From assembly GCA_018715885.1 (NCBI GenBank), contig DVKT01000076.1, positions 1 to 38,427 on the forward strand: 38,427 bases of DNA, in the 5' to 3' direction. Shown in pieces: positions 8,766 to 16,091 of this stretch. Numbering within the stretch: position 1 is the first letter of the stretch; each line of letters starts with the position of its first letter. The translations under genes and the position numbers were made by a program. This stretch comes from Caccoplasma intestinavium (GTDB lineage: Bacteria; Bacteroidota; Bacteroidia; Bacteroidales; UBA11471). The notes beneath the pieces were generated by a model that was not told the DNA's origin, did no database searches, and saw only the letters and a list, made by a program, of their open reading frames with translations.

Positions 8766-10304
8766 ATGAAAATGACTACGATGATACGAAAAGTTGTTTA
8801 TCCTATCCTTCTGGCTTTGTGTTTGAGTACAGGAGGTTGTAGCGATTTTCTCGAGCGGTCGGCTCAAAACTTGGTGATACCTACGACATGCGCCGATTAC
8901 ACCGAAATATTGCAAGGAGAAGGTTATTTTTATAATTTGGTGAAGATGGGTGTCTGGTTAAACCTGATGACCGACGACATGGAATTATATACACCTCTAC
9001 AAGATAATACCTTGCCGGTTACTTTGAATAAATACCGTTATGTCTATCAATGGCGCGACGAAATAGAAATCGAAGACGAATCGTTTGAAGATGAATTGTT
9101 CAACTATCTCTATTCCCAGATATTGGTGGCCAACACTTGTCTCGACGCTTTGAATAGGGGGTTGGAAGGTACGCCCGAAGAACAAGATATTTTGCGAGGA
9201 CAGGCCTTATTTCACCGGGCATTTTCTTACTTGATGCTGGCCAATGTATATGCCGTACCCTACGATATGGCTACTCCCGAGACATTGTGCGTGCCGTTGA
9301 AGACCGACCCGACCCCTTCGTTGCAGCCCTACAATCGGGCCACCTTTGCCGAAGTATATGAGCAGATCGACAAGGATATAGTAGAGGGATTGAAAGTTTT
9401 GAAGGGTAAAGATACCGGTAATTATTACTATATCGGCTACGATGCCATGCTCTTTGTCGCCATGCGCAAGGCTCTTTATACCAATGATTTCGATGCGGCT
9501 ATCGAGTATGGAAAAGAAATTTTGGCTTCTAATGACAAGCTCTTTGACATCACAGACCGTACACAATCGGTGGCTCCGGGGGAAATCTCTGGTTCGGCTG
9601 ATTATGATAATTTCATGCAGCCTGCCAATCCGGAATTGATGTATTGCTTCGCAGGTTCTACATCGACAATATCTACTCTTATTTCCATATCGAATTCTGG
9701 GGAACAAACGTTTACTTTATCTCGTACTATTGACAATAACCTAATAGGTCTGTATGACTACGATACGACGACCTGCATCGGGGATCACCGGTTGGCCTAT
9801 TGGTATATACCTCCACGGAAAGGCAAAGATCAATATTATAATGCGGGAAATTATAATGCCTTGAAGTTTAATTCCTATGATAATCTCTATATGAGAGCGG
9901 CATTCCGATCGGCCGAGGCATACGTTACGTTGGCCGAAGCGTATGCGCGGAAAGAGAGTCCCGATTACGATACAGCGCTCGATTATGCCAATCGTCTGCG
10001 CAAATACCGATTGGACGCACAGGCTTATCGGGAATTGACGCCGTCCGATTTTAGGGGAGGAGAGGAAATCGTGCAATTTATTTGGGACGAGCGCCGTCGC
10101 GAACTCTGTTTCGAGGAGTTGCACCGGTTTATCGATCTTCGCCGCACGACAAGAACGGAGATTGTACACCCATACGGTAAAGCCGGTTATTACAAATTGG
10201 AGAAGGATGATGCGGCCTATACGCTGAATTTCCCGATCGCCGAACGGAGAATCAATCCGCAGAATGTAAACTCCCGTCCGGTACGCTCTATGATTTCTTA
10301 TTGA
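8766..10304 (+). CDS. SusD/RagB-type substrate-binding outer-membrane lipoprotein
   Basis: Surface lipoprotein that caps the SusC barrel and captures the ligand. The 512-residue protein begins with a lipoprotein signal peptide whose lipobox ends at C25 (STGGC). The SusD fold is marked by ILRGQALFHRAFSYLMLANVYA (the conserved TPR-like helix 'E.rflRA..yf.l...yG'), LPYNRATFAEVYEQID-type spacing in the middle, and the C-terminal FIWDERRRELCFEELHRFIDLRR block, which is highly diagnostic. It is a usual length for the family (about 480-650). It lies 12 bp after the susC-like gene and 43 bp before the next lipoprotein gene. The ATG at 8766 is used; an ATG two codons later is equally possible. Confidence 0.94.
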   Translation: MKMTTMIRKVVYPILLALCLSTGGCSDFLERSAQNLVIPTTCADYTEILQGEGYFYNLVKMGVWLNLMTDDMELYTPLQDNTLPVTLNKYRYVYQWRDEIEIEDESFEDELFNYLYSQILVANTCLDALNRGLEGTPEEQDILRGQALFHRAFSYLMLANVYAVPYDMATPETLCVPLKTDPTPSLQPYNRATFAEVYEQIDKDIVEGLKVLKGKDTGNYYYIGYDAMLFVAMRKALYTNDFDAAIEYGKEILASNDKLFDITDRTQSVAPGEISGSADYDNFMQPANPELMYCFAGSTSTISTLISISNSGEQTFTLSRTIDNNLIGLYDYDTTTCIGDHRLAYWYIPPRKGKDQYYNAGNYNALKFNSYDNLYMRAAFRSAEAYVTLAEAYARKESPDYDTALDYANRLRKYRLDAQAYRELTPSDFRGGEEIVQFIWDERRRELCFEELHRFIDLRRTTRTEIVHPYGKAGYYKLEKDDAAYTLNFPIAERRINPQNVNSRPVRSMISY

Positions 10305-10347
10305 TGGAATAAACCCGAATTACAAACCTTTTAATTTAAAGTGAATT

Positions 10348-11565
10348 ATGAAAAAAACTTTGATGTTTGCAAGCTGTTTGTTGGCAGCAGTGGCGTTTAC
10401 CGCTTGTAGCGACGACGACAATAATAACGACGGTGGCAACGGTAATGATATTACTAACCAGACTCCCGATGAAGCTATTGATGCCTTCAATACCAAGTAC
10501 GACTTGAATGCTACGCTCGATGTCGATACGGCGACTTTCTGCTATGCTTCACCCGATGGTCGTATGTTTAAATGGGATACCGACATTGTTACAGAAGACG
10601 GTGATTCCGTTCCCGATTTCTACGGACAGTATTTTGTGGCGGCCGATAACGAGTATGTGGGTAAAGTTCTCAATTTCCTCGAAACCGAAGTATTCCCTGT
10701 ATTCGGTAATGATTTTATTGCAAAATATATGCCTCGCACCATCTATTTTGCCAGCGAAGTACAATATAATCCTTATTATACCAATCGCGGTATGGGATTG
10801 GTAAGTCATTCGAAAGATATACATTATGCTTTTGAAGGAGGAACTTGTTGTCCCGAATTTATCATGTTCTCGCACTGCTGCGCTGATTTCGACACGATGG
10901 ATAAGACCTATCTGAAACGTCTTTATACTTCATTGGTTGTGGAATACGTTTTCTCCAATATCGCCAATTCGCAGTTGGAAGAACCGACCGAATTCAATCA
11001 ATACAGTATCGACTACACGGTGGGTGTAGACTTAGGAGGTCTGATTTTCTCTGTGAATGCAAACAGCGATGGTTATTATAGTTCGACGGCCGATGATTTC
11101 GAAGAAGGATGGGTGAATTATGGATTGTATTGGAACTCGTTTGACGAAATCGTAAACGGCGAAAATCTGTGGCATGTGCCGACTATTTGGTATCAGAGCG
11201 AATTGCGTCCCGGCCGAGTAGGAGTTTGTGAGCTGAATCTTTTTAGCAGCGAACAAGTTGCGGAAGTTGGTTATCCTACGGCTTATTATGCCAATTATTT
11301 CCGTCCTTCATTGGCACAGGTTATGGGTGATTATGTAGCCTTTATCGTAACGACAACGGCTGCCGAGAAAGAAGCCTATTATGCCGAAGTAGAAGCATCT
11401 CTTTCTCTGGAAGAAAATGGTTTCTTTGCATTTCCACCGGCCGAGGATTACTTGAATGGTAGTGGAAAAACCAAAGAAGATGTGCTTCCCGACATCAAGG
11501 CCCGTGTAGAACTCTGCAAAGAATATTTTGCACAATATGGCGTTACACTGGCCGATAAACAATAA
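10348..11565 (+). CDS. Surface lipoprotein resembling substrate-import-associated zinc metallohydrolase, active site lost
   Basis: A 405-residue lipoprotein with lipobox AFTAC (C20). It is followed at once by an acidic run (SDDDNNN), which resembles the known Bacteroides surface-export signal for lipoproteins. Gene order (directly after SusC and SusD) and layout recall the 'substrate import-associated zinc metallohydrolase lipoprotein' family, usually found in just this place. The layout cues are DEAIDAFNTKYDLNATLD at the mature N-terminus, PRTIYFASEVQYNPYY at residues 129-144, and a C-terminal IKARVELCKEYFAQYGVTL helix. The region where that family has HExxH (here about 192-204, YTSLVVEYVFSN) has no histidine, and the downstream glutamate ligand region reads SLAQVMGDYV (321-330). 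If the family assignment is right, the protein is a non-catalytic binding subunit. Family membership is judged from memory of layout, not from a search. Confidence 0.6.
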   Translation: MKKTLMFASCLLAAVAFTACSDDDNNNDGGNGNDITNQTPDEAIDAFNTKYDLNATLDVDTATFCYASPDGRMFKWDTDIVTEDGDSVPDFYGQYFVAADNEYVGKVLNFLETEVFPVFGNDFIAKYMPRTIYFASEVQYNPYYTNRGMGLVSHSKDIHYAFEGGTCCPEFIMFSHCCADFDTMDKTYLKRLYTSLVVEYVFSNIANSQLEEPTEFNQYSIDYTVGVDLGGLIFSVNANSDGYYSSTADDFEEGWVNYGLYWNSFDEIVNGENLWHVPTIWYQSELRPGRVGVCELNLFSSEQVAEVGYPTAYYANYFRPSLAQVMGDYVAFIVTTTAAEKEAYYAEVEASLSLEENGFFAFPPAEDYLNGSGKTKEDVLPDIKARVELCKEYFAQYGVTLADKQ

Positions 11566-11581
11566 TAAACTGTAAATGTAG

Positions 11582-11619
11582 CAATCCTTACACGCTCCTT
11601 TCAGGGTGTGTAAGGATTG
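11582..11619 (+). repeat. Hairpin between lipoprotein and thioredoxin-like genes
   Basis: Perfect 12-bp arms (caatccttacac at 11582-11593; complement at 11608-11619) enclose a 14-nt loop in the 77-bp gap. No U-tract follows, so this is better read as an mRNA processing or stability element, or a partial attenuator, than as a full terminator. It would separate expression of the SusCD part from the thioredoxin-like gene. Confidence 0.5.
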
Positions 11620-11642
11620 TTGCGATAATAAACAATAAAACT

Positions 11643-12767
11643 ATGAAATTGAAAAATTTAACCGCAATCGCCTTAACAGGTATGGTGTGCTTGTCGGCTT
11701 GTACGCCCCAGTACACGGTAGAAGGAAAATGGGCAGATGGCGCCGGAAAAACGGTGTATCTGCAAAAGAAAGTGAATGATGAGACTCCGGTCATTGACTC
11801 GGTCGTTGTAGCTGCCGATGGTTCGTTCTCGTTTACCCTTCCTGCCGGAGTAGATGTGTATGAACTCAATGCTGCAAAAGAAGCGAAAAAGGAAATTCTT
11901 GTTTCGGAAATTCCTGTTGTCGTAACGATAGCCACAGAACTTCGTACAGCAAAGGACAGTTCGACCTATGAAACCCTTTCGATCGAAGCCGTAGGTGATG
12001 AACAGAAAGTGTATGAGCAAGGTACGCAGATGATTATGACCGCTTCTTTCATGCAACTGGGGCGTATGTTTGCCTTATCGAACATCTTACAGGGAAAAGA
12101 TACGACGATGACTTTGGATTCGGCCGTCGTATTCTTCGATATGATGGATGCCAGAATGAATGAAAGTATCTATAATTTCGTGGACTCTGCCAAAAATAAT
12201 TATGGTGTTGCCTATTTTATCAAGGATTATATGATAAGAAGCATGCCTTTCGATACCGTACAGGTTGCATACGATGCTCTGACCGACCGTGTGAAACAAT
12301 CGGCTCCCGGTCTGGAATTGAAAAATGCGGTAGAGGCATTGGCGGCTGTTTCGATAGGCGGTACGGCTCCCGACATTACGTTGATGACTCCCGACAGTAC
12401 CGAGCTTTCGTTGTCGAGCTTGCGCGGACACTATGTATTGCTCGACTTCTGGGCTTCGTGGTGTGGTCCTTGCTTGCGTGAAGTTCCCAACGTAAAAGCC
12501 ATTTACGAGAAGTACCATGACAAGGGCTTCGAGATATTCGGTGTTTCGCTCGACGAGACAGCTGGTCCGTGGAAAGCTGCCATTAAGAAAAACGATATGA
12601 ACTGGCACCATGTATCGTCGCTCAAAGGTTGGGAATGTCCTGTTGCCAAACAATACAATGTTACCGGTATTCCTCGTATGTATATCATCGATCCCGAAGG
12701 AAAAATCATTGCTCAGGATTTGAGAGGTGAGGAGTTGGCAAACTTTGTTGCCGGACTTTACGAATAA
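11643..12767 (+). CDS. TlpA/ResA-like thioredoxin-fold lipoprotein (DUF4369 + AhpC/TSA)
   Basis: A 374-residue lipoprotein (lipobox LSAC, C20). The N-terminal half (about 25-115) looks like the beta-sandwich DUF4369 domain common in Bacteroidetes (VEGKWADGAGKTVYLQKK). The C-terminal half (about 240-374) is a TlpA/ResA-type thioredoxin domain with the redox motif WASWCGPC (C274, C277) and the cis-proline loop GIPRMYII. Such proteins reduce or exchange disulfides of envelope proteins or of imported substrates. It is the last gene of the SusC-SusD-lipoprotein operon, followed by a strong terminator. The cysteine-rich patch in its neighbour (CC at 167-168 and 177-178 in the preceding lipoprotein) is a possible client, which is inference only. 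Confidence 0.88.
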   Translation: MKLKNLTAIALTGMVCLSACTPQYTVEGKWADGAGKTVYLQKKVNDETPVIDSVVVAADGSFSFTLPAGVDVYELNAAKEAKKEILVSEIPVVVTIATELRTAKDSSTYETLSIEAVGDEQKVYEQGTQMIMTASFMQLGRMFALSNILQGKDTTMTLDSAVVFFDMMDARMNESIYNFVDSAKNNYGVAYFIKDYMIRSMPFDTVQVAYDALTDRVKQSAPGLELKNAVEALAAVSIGGTAPDITLMTPDSTELSLSSLRGHYVLLDFWASWCGPCLREVPNVKAIYEKYHDKGFEIFGVSLDETAGPWKAAIKKNDMNWHHVSSLKGWECPVAKQYNVTGIPRMYIIDPEGKIIAQDLRGEELANFVAGLYE

Positions 12768-12789
12768 AATTTACGTATTTCATAAGGGA

Positions 12790-12829
12790 AGCCCCGTATC
12801 GGCTATATGCCGGTACGGGGCTGTTTTTT
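12790..12829 (+). terminator. Strong intrinsic terminator of the SusCD operon
   Basis: A 14-bp stem (agccccgta... pairing with ...tacggggct, including one T-G pair, 12790-12822) with a 5-nt loop is followed by GTTTTTTC. It lies 22 bp after the thioredoxin-like gene stop. This is a textbook rho-independent structure. Confidence 0.9.
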
Positions 12830-12848
12830 CGTATCATTCAGAGGGGTG

Positions 12849-13016
12849 TAACCCCGAAGAATCCCATTTCCAAAGTAAATGTCATTCTGAACGTAGCGTA
12901 AGCGTAGTGAAGAATCCCCGTTGCAAGGTTGTCCCATAAAAAGAACAGCCAAGAGGGAGTAACCCCGAAGACACCTTTTTCAAATCAAATGTCATTCCGA
13001 ACGTATGTGAGGAATC
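12849..13016 (+). repeat. Imperfect direct repeat, about 110-bp period
   Basis: Two copies share the order taaccccgaaga (12849-12860 and 12960-12971), a C/T-rich stretch with caaa, aaatgtcattc (12878-12887 region and 12988-12997) and gaacgta. The two copies of gtcattc lie 110 bp apart. Copies differ by scattered substitutions and small indels, so this is an old tandem duplication or two insertions of the same repeat family. Confidence 0.7.
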
Positions 13017-13166
13017 TCAATCCATTATCGGGAGAATGTCATACATAGGAAAAGCGAAGTATCTCTTGTAAAAGGCTCTCCCCGGCAGACAACGCGGGAT
13101 TCCTCGTCGGCCTATCGGCCTCGCCCGGAATGACAGAATTGTCATCTCGAACGTAAGTGAGAGATC
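12881..13166. repeat. Cluster of five GTCATTC-type intergenic repeats
   Basis: The units are: 12881-12916 (gtcattctgaacgta...gaagaatc), 12991-13016 (gtcattccgaacgta...gaggaatc), a diverged unit at 13038-13065, an inverted unit at 13098-13134 (on the minus strand GTCATTCCGGGCGAGG...GAGGAATCC), and 13141-13166 (gtcatctcgaacgtaagtga, gagatc). Units 4 and 5 meet head to head across tgacagaattgtca. The consensus looks like the short GTCATTCCGAACG...GAGGAATC elements seen between genes in many Bacteroidota genomes. Their function is unknown; they are non-coding and probably mobilised in trans or spread by recombination. Confidence 0.75.
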
Positions 13167-13290
13167 TTGTGCTTTGCACTTGGCAATAAATTCCCCCCCC
13201 TGCGTTCGTCGGAATGGCGCTCTTTTGAGTACGGATTACCATTCCAACACGACATCGTATGGAGAAGAAACATTGTAGGTGATTGTACTC

Positions 13291-14244
13291 TTACGACTCG
13301 TGATCGTGTGTGAGAAATGTCTCGATATTATAACGCGGGCGCTGTTTTACCTCGATGTATATTTTCCCGATATATTCTCCTATGGTACCTATGGCAATGA
13401 GCAACACGCTGCCCAAGAACCAAAAAGAAAGCATCAACGACGTCCAGCCTTCTACGGTACGCCCGATGAAAAACGAAACAAGCGTATAAATCGCCATGAC
13501 AAGAGTGATAAAAAGTATGAGAAAACCCATGGAGGAGATGAGCCGTATAGGTCTGGTGGAGAATGAGGTGATACCCTCGATGGCGAAGTTGATCATTTTA
13601 CGCAAAGGGTACTTCGATACCCCGGCAAAACGCTCTTTCCGCTCGTAATAGACGCAAGTCGTTTTGTAACCGATCGTAGGAATGATACCGCGTAGAAAAA
13701 GATTCCGTTCGGGATATTCCGATAAGAATTGCAAGGCGCGGTGGCTCATCAATCGGTAGTCGGCGTGGTTATATACCGAGTTGGCTCCCAATCCCGACAT
13801 TAACCGGTAAAACATCAGAGCCGTTGTACGCTTGAAAAAAGTATCGGTCTTGCGGGAACTCCGCACGCCGTAGACAATATCGAACCCTTGTGTAAAAGCG
13901 TCGACCATGCTTTCGATGGCGGAGACATCGTCTTGCAAGTCGGCGTCGATCGATACAGCAGCATCGCAGATGTCCTTGACCGTCATCAGCCCTGCCAGCA
14001 GGGCATTCTGATGTCCTCGGTTCAATGCCAAACTCAGACCGAATATATGTTTGTCGTTTTTATATAATTCCTCGATCATCGGCCATGTATTGTCTTTACT
14101 ACCGTCGTTGACAAACAGGATAAAACTGTTTTCCGAAATTTTATCTTTATCGATCAACTCTTTCAGTATGCATGTAAGTTGCCGGGCCGATTCTCCGATA
14201 ACGCCTTCCTCGTTGTAGCAAGGCACGACAATCGCAAGTCTCAT
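13291..14244 (-). CDS. Polyprenol-phosphate glycosyltransferase, GT2 family (DPM1/GtrB-like)
   Basis: A 317-residue membrane enzyme that would move a sugar from a nucleotide sugar onto undecaprenyl phosphate at the inner membrane. The GT-A domain starts at MRLAIVVPCYNEEGVI and continues with FVNDGSKDNTWPMIEE, LALNRGHQNALLAGL and the metal-binding SIDADLQDD (near residue 98). RLMSHRALQFL and KYPLRKMINFAIEGITSFSTRPIR lead into two C-terminal transmembrane helices, the layout of GtrB and Bacteroides GT2 enzymes that feed periplasmic glycan decoration. It has its own promoter (perfect -7 element 32 bp upstream), although the preceding operon is on the same strand. The donor sugar is not deducible. 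Confidence 0.9.
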   Translation of the reverse strand: MRLAIVVPCYNEEGVIGESARQLTCILKELIDKDKISENSFILFVNDGSKDNTWPMIEELYKNDKHIFGLSLALNRGHQNALLAGLMTVKDICDAAVSIDADLQDDVSAIESMVDAFTQGFDIVYGVRSSRKTDTFFKRTTALMFYRLMSGLGANSVYNHADYRLMSHRALQFLSEYPERNLFLRGIIPTIGYKTTCVYYERKERFAGVSKYPLRKMINFAIEGITSFSTRPIRLISSMGFLILFITLVMAIYTLVSFFIGRTVEGWTSLMLSFWFLGSVLLIAIGTIGEYIGKIYIEVKQRPRYNIETFLTHDHES

Positions 14245-14275
14245 ATAAATGGAATATATTGTTTTTTTATATCAA

Positions 14276-14283
14276 CAAAGATA
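14276..14283 (-). promoter_or_regulatory. Glycosyltransferase promoter, -7 element
   Basis: Read on the minus strand: TATCTTTG, a perfect TAnnTTTG match 31 bp before the ATG. No clear -33 TTTG is seen at 19-21 bp. Confidence 0.55.
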
Positions 14284-14301
14284 CGAAAAAACTTCATATA
14301 A

Positions 14302-14667
14302 TTATAACGATAAGATTTCTTGTAAATATATCTCTTTATTTGACGGAGAGGGGATTATGGCATACAAGCGGGATATTGGCGGCTTACAAAACGGCAATAG
14401 TGTCGATGAATCGGATAGGTAGGAGGCCAGTGCAGACAGGGTGAAAATGTTTTGGGCTTTCAGATCGGCTATGATTTGCGGTTTGCAAACTTCGAATGAA
14501 GCATTGGCGACGAATAAGATTCCGTCGCAGAAACGGGTCCCGGCCGTCTCTTTTTCGTAAGGCGACAGAGCGATCGTGTGATGTAAGGTATCGACGTGCA
14601 GCAGATGCTGCCCTGTCAATCCTTTTTCCCCATAAATAAAATGAGCTAAAAATGTGTGGACCGTCAT
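14302..14667 (-). CDS. Small uncharacterised protein translationally coupled to DUF4296 gene
   Basis: I do not recognise this 121-residue protein. Its ATG overlaps the stop of the upstream DUF4296 gene in the four bases ATGA, the same coupling used between the dksA-like gene and lspA just upstream, which argues that it is real. It has no signal peptide and no transmembrane segment. The N-terminal half (MTVHTFLAHFIYGEKGL... HTIALSPYEKETAGTRFCDGI) has the rhythm of beta strands. It faintly resembles the N-terminal strands of amidohydrolases, but without any catalytic domain. Three cysteines are scattered (FCDG, EVCKP, FCKP). The product may be the last member of the dksA-lspA operon. Confidence 0.7.
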   Translation of the reverse strand: MTVHTFLAHFIYGEKGLTGQHLLHVDTLHHTIALSPYEKETAGTRFCDGILFVANASFEVCKPQIIADLKAQNIFTLSALASYLSDSSTLLPFCKPPISRLYAIIPSPSNKEIYLQEILSL

Positions 14668-15446
14668 GATGCGGATTTGGGGACGTTCGGCCGGTTTTTA
14701 TGGCGGATACGTAATAAAGAGATTTTATTGGCGTATGTTTCCTGCCACATCGGGTGCAGCGGGACTTCGATGCTGCCCATGACACGTGTAACCTTGTCGT
14801 TTTGAGCCTGCGCCTCGATCATCGTCGTACCGTTGTGTAGAATCTCCCGTGTTACCGAGTAGATAGAGTCATTACGGTGTCTTATCACGAGTGTAATACG
14901 GGCTTTGTCGGGTATTCCCTGAGGCAGTTGGTCGAAGTTGATCGAGAGTTGGAAGATATCGTTTTCCCTGAAATTATCGTCGGCAAGGATATTGAACAAT
15001 AGGACATGACGGTACAGGCGGGGTTCGAACAAGTAATACGGGTCTTTGTTCCATACGTCGATCGAGTCGCCGGGCCGGGTGAGGGGAGAACTTTTGCGTT
15101 CGACCAACAACGTTTTCACGGCATCATCTTCCTCTTTCAGCCTTGCAGTAACGTTGTTGTATATTTGAGAATATTTGGTCATGTGCTCGCTGTACCAAAC
15201 CAGCGAGGTATCGAATTGCGCTTGTGTTACATGATGCCGGTCAAATACCGATTGCCGCAGTCTTTCCTTTTCTCTATCCGATGCGTATTGGGTCAGGTTG
15301 TCCGAAATCGCTTCGGCTTTGTGTATATCAATGAGCAGTGTTTCCATTTGTTCAGGAGCGATGATATGCGACGGGATTTGTTCGCACGCCGTAAAAATGA
15401 GAACGAAAAATATTCCTGCGCCTAATATTCGCTTTACACGGGACAT
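14664..15446 (-). CDS. DUF4296-type lipoprotein
   Basis: A 260-residue lipoprotein: signal peptide MSRVKRILGAGIFFVLIFTAC (lipobox FTAC, C21). It is followed by the DUF4296 region (about 28-115), recognised by MxxLLIDIHKAEAISDN and VFDRHHVTQAQFDTSLVWYSEH. Its function is unknown; it is widespread in Bacteroidales and typically sits beside lspA, as here (12 bp downstream of the lspA stop). The rest (about 130-260) is charged and polar with no clear motif. Fittingly, the signal peptidase that processes it is encoded just upstream. The last codons overlap the next gene. Confidence 0.85.
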   Translation of the reverse strand: MSRVKRILGAGIFFVLIFTACEQIPSHIIAPEQMETLLIDIHKAEAISDNLTQYASDREKERLRQSVFDRHHVTQAQFDTSLVWYSEHMTKYSQIYNNVTARLKEEDDAVKTLLVERKSSPLTRPGDSIDVWNKDPYYLFEPRLYRHVLLFNILADDNFRENDIFQLSINFDQLPQGIPDKARITLVIRHRNDSIYSVTREILHNGTTMIEAQAQNDKVTRVMGSIEVPLHPMWQETYANKISLLRIRHKNRPNVPKSAS

Positions 15447-15458
15447 CTTATAGCGTTT

Positions 15459-16091
15459 TTATTTCGACTTCGATGGGAATAATTCCGAGAGGGAAGACGA
15501 GAATGTGTGCCGGTAGAATAAGATAAGAATGATTACCCCCACTGATATAGAAGCATCGGCGATATTGAAAATGGGGTGGAAGAATTCAAAATATTCTCCC
15601 CCGATAAACGGCATAGATTTGGGCCAGTAAAACCCGAATAACGGAAAATAAAGCATATCTACCACTTTACCATATAGGAAAGGTGCATAACCTCCACCCT
15701 CGGGCATGAACGTCGCTACTGTATAGAAAGTCGATTCGCTGAATATTAACCCATAAAAAAGCGAGTCTATGATATTCCCCATTGCCCCTGCAAATATAAG
15801 CGATATGCAGATGACGAATCCGTTTTTATAACGAACGGCTCGTTGTGTAAGCCTATATAAATAGTATCCGATTGCAGCAATAGCTACAACCCTGAACAAG
15901 CTGAGAAACAACTTACCGAGAATCTCGATACCAAATGCCATTCCGTTGTTTTCGATAAAAAGAATGCGAAACCACGGAAAGATGACGACGGATTCGCCCA
16001 AAGTAAAATGGGTTTTAATCCATATTTTTGATGCTTGATCGATAATCAGCACCAAAAATATGGAAAGAAAAGCAATTTGCCGTTTTGTCAT
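15459..16091 (-). CDS. lspA: Lipoprotein signal peptidase (signal peptidase II)
   Basis: Inner-membrane aspartyl protease that cleaves prolipoprotein signal peptides after diacylglyceryl modification. This 210-residue version has four transmembrane helices and the family blocks DQASKIW, FIENNGMAFG, GAMGNIIDS and FNIADASISVG. The catalytic aspartates are probably D145 (GKVVDML) and D179 (NIADA). The 34 residues between them, with an aromatic insertion (FPLFGFYWPKSMPFIGGEYFE), are longer than in proteobacterial LspA (about 160 aa total). I start at 16091 rather than the longer upstream frame because that ATG overlaps the dksA-like stop (ATGA) and begins directly before the first membrane helix. 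The longer frame would read through most of the preceding gene. Confidence 0.95.
   Translation of the reverse strand: MTKRQIAFLSIFLVLIIDQASKIWIKTHFTLGESVVIFPWFRILFIENNGMAFGIEILGKLFLSLFRVVAIAAIGYYLYRLTQRAVRYKNGFVICISLIFAGAMGNIIDSLFYGLIFSESTFYTVATFMPEGGGYAPFLYGKVVDMLYFPLFGFYWPKSMPFIGGEYFEFFHPIFNIADASISVGVIILILFYRHTFSSSLSELFPSKSK

Larger units (their letters stand above)
12768..13290. other. Non-coding repeat-bearing intergenic region
   Basis: The 523-bp gap between convergent operons holds the terminator at 12790-12829, then about 340 bp of interspersed repeats (listed separately), an eight-C run near 13193-13200, and a short inverted repeat (GGAATGG at 13211-13217, CCATTCC at 13239-13245) close to the glycosyltransferase stop. 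No credible coding sequence is present; short open frames cross the repeats and have no family features. Confidence 0.7.

Noticed and set aside
7908..8915. Long open frame on the minus strand opposite the susC/susD junction (335 codons)
   Set aside because: It lies wholly antisense to two clear genes, is rich in Arg/Ile/His as expected from reverse reading of this codon use, and shows no family motif.
12849..13166. CRISPR array
   Set aside because: Repeat units differ in length and orientation, spacing is irregular, copies are diverged and no cas gene is near.
13039..13242. Short minus-strand protein in the repeat region
   Set aside because: It is made entirely of the interspersed repeat units and has no family features.
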